From Aurelia coerulea (lineage: Eukaryota > Cnidaria > Scyphozoa > Semaeostomeae > Ulmaridae), in assembly GCA_039566865.1 (NCBI GenBank), contig CM076943.1, positions 17,167,501 to 17,231,500 of the forward strand: a stretch of 64,000 nt of DNA, read 5' to 3'. Positions within the stretch are counted from its first letter, which is position 1, and every line of letters begins with the position of its first letter. Shown piece by piece: positions 63,251-64,000 of this stretch. Position numbers and translations under genes: made by a program. The notes beneath the pieces were generated by a model. It saw nothing but the letters and a program-made list of their open reading frames with translations. It did not search any database and was not told the origin of the DNA.

Positions 63251-64000
63251 TTAAGTTAATGTGTCAATTGAGGATTGCGTGTCCTGCTTTGAATAGCTTT
63301 CTTCATAGGTGGTCAGTAATTTCGAGGAACTTAATGACATGAACGCAAAGACTTTGAAAAACGGTTCTTTCAAGTTATTATGTTTATTTCCACATTGAAA
63401 AACATGTCTTGGAAAGATGCACGACGAGACTCCAGACCGTGACTCTGAAATGTGGTTGTTCATGCGGAGGCGAAAGTTTGTCGTTTGACCAATATAACTG
63501 ACTTTTTCATGACACAAATTGCATAATAAAAAGTAAACAACGTTTTTGCTCTTGCACGATATATCGCATCTTATGTTCCAAATAACGTTTTTTGCTGTTA
63601 AAAACGAATCAACGGGCTGTAAATACAATTTGCAAAGTTTACATCGCTTATCATTGCAAAGAGTGATACCATTAGAGGATATTGTTGCTGTTGTCATTGG
63701 TGTGTTAGCCGATGACACGAATCTAGCATTTGTTAACAACGATGAAATGTTTCGGGGTTGTTTGAGTGCTAAAACGGGTTGTGTGTTTTTGAATTTTTCT
63801 TTTGTTGTTGAAGATAGATGATTGAGCAAGGAATGGATTGTTTTCATCATATGACTAAATTGAAGATTGGGATAATGTGTTGTTACCAATGGTAGTTTGC
63901 GTATATCACTTTGGTTGGGTGCAGGTCCTTGAAGCTCTGCTCTATGGAATGCTTGCTTAATAACGTTCTTTGGATAGTTACAATCTAGCAGCCATTTTTC
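63251..64000 (-). CDS. Penelope-like retroelement, C-terminal part with GIY-YIG endonuclease (partial)
   Basis: Frame open from the window edge (64000) to a stop at 63251, 249 codons; the start and reverse transcriptase lie outside. The edge reads LLDCNYPKNVIKQAFHRAEL, typical of the linker after RT in Penelope-like elements. Then come a Cys-rich patch (CNDKRCKLC), CDISCKSKNVVYFLLC, and CNLCHEKVSYIGQTTNFRLR: the CxxC and GIY-YIG nuclease core with the catalytic-type Arg, then HISES. Penelope-like elements combine RT and GIY-YIG. A hammerhead follows 80 bp downstream. No stop in the visible part. Confidence 0.85.
   Translation of the reverse strand, partial: EKWLLDCNYPKNVIKQAFHRAELQGPAPNQSDIRKLPLVTTHYPNLQFSHMMKTIHSLLNHLSSTTKEKFKNTQPVLALKQPRNISSLLTNARFVSSANTPMTTATISSNGITLCNDKRCKLCKLYLQPVDSFLTAKNVIWNIRCDISCKSKNVVYFLLCNLCHEKVSYIGQTTNFRLRMNNHISESRSGVSSCIFPRHVFQCGNKHNNLKEPFFKVFAFMSLSSSKLLTTYEESYSKQDTQSSIDTLT

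Overview
The window looks like nuclear DNA of an animal, most likely a cnidarian and probably an anthozoan (coral or sea anemone). Coding sequence is split into short exons with GT/AG borders. The recognisable modules (thrombospondin type 1, fibronectin type III, ShKT, a glutamate-receptor-like ligand-binding domain fused to a K+-channel-like pore) are metazoan. The space between exons is AT-rich and full of foldback elements, MITEs, minisatellites and Penelope-like retroelement debris. No bacterial operon, rRNA or tRNA was recognised. The species call is inference. Exon borders were read by eye from splice signals and phase and have not been tested against RNA.

Minus strand, 40.2 kb down to about 0.25 kb: 25 exons join in one reading-phase chain to give one very large membrane protein. 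The order is: two N-terminal cysteine-containing exons (40.2 and 36.8 kb); seven tandemly duplicated Ser/Thr-rich stalk exons on a ~600-bp genomic repeat (33.7-28.8 kb) plus a diverged eighth (27.5 kb); three TSP1 repeats (26.6, 26.1, 25.2 kb); a three-exon SEA-like segment (23.4-21.5 kb); three FN3 domains (20.3, 19.1, 17.1 kb); and a six-exon ionotropic-receptor/K+-channel-like module (15.0, 12.3, 7.2, 4.5, 2.9, 0.3 kb). The pore signature reads TVGNGD rather than TVGYGD. One ligand-binding exon carries a single surplus base. The signal-peptide exon was not found. Introns hold two ~2-kb palindromes, a 69-bp minisatellite and many small TIR elements.

Plus strand, 43.2-51.3 kb: a possible two-exon start of a secreted ShKT-domain protein (signal peptide at 43.2 kb, ShKT exon at 51.2 kb, matching phases). 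The rest of 40-51 kb is repeats and inverted repeats.

51.77-59.49 kb: a 7.7-kb unit bounded by a perfect 19-bp inverted repeat. It holds a rightward intact tyrosine-recombinase gene (zinc finger, YR catalytic domain, Myb-like domain), a 3.6-kb palindromic satellite array, and a leftward CRESS-type Rep gene. The Rep nuclease motifs look lost, its SF3 helicase motifs remain, and it has one in-frame stop. The pairing suggests an unusual composite mobile element.

59.5-64 kb: hammerhead-ribozyme-bearing retroelement material. A 378-codon coiled-coil ORF sits between two direct ~350-bp repeats, each with a textbook hammerhead core (period 1353 bp), next to an inverted partial copy. Further right are a hAT-like nonautonomous element, an inverted fragment of the same ORF, and the 3' end of a Penelope-like element (GIY-YIG domain, then a third hammerhead).
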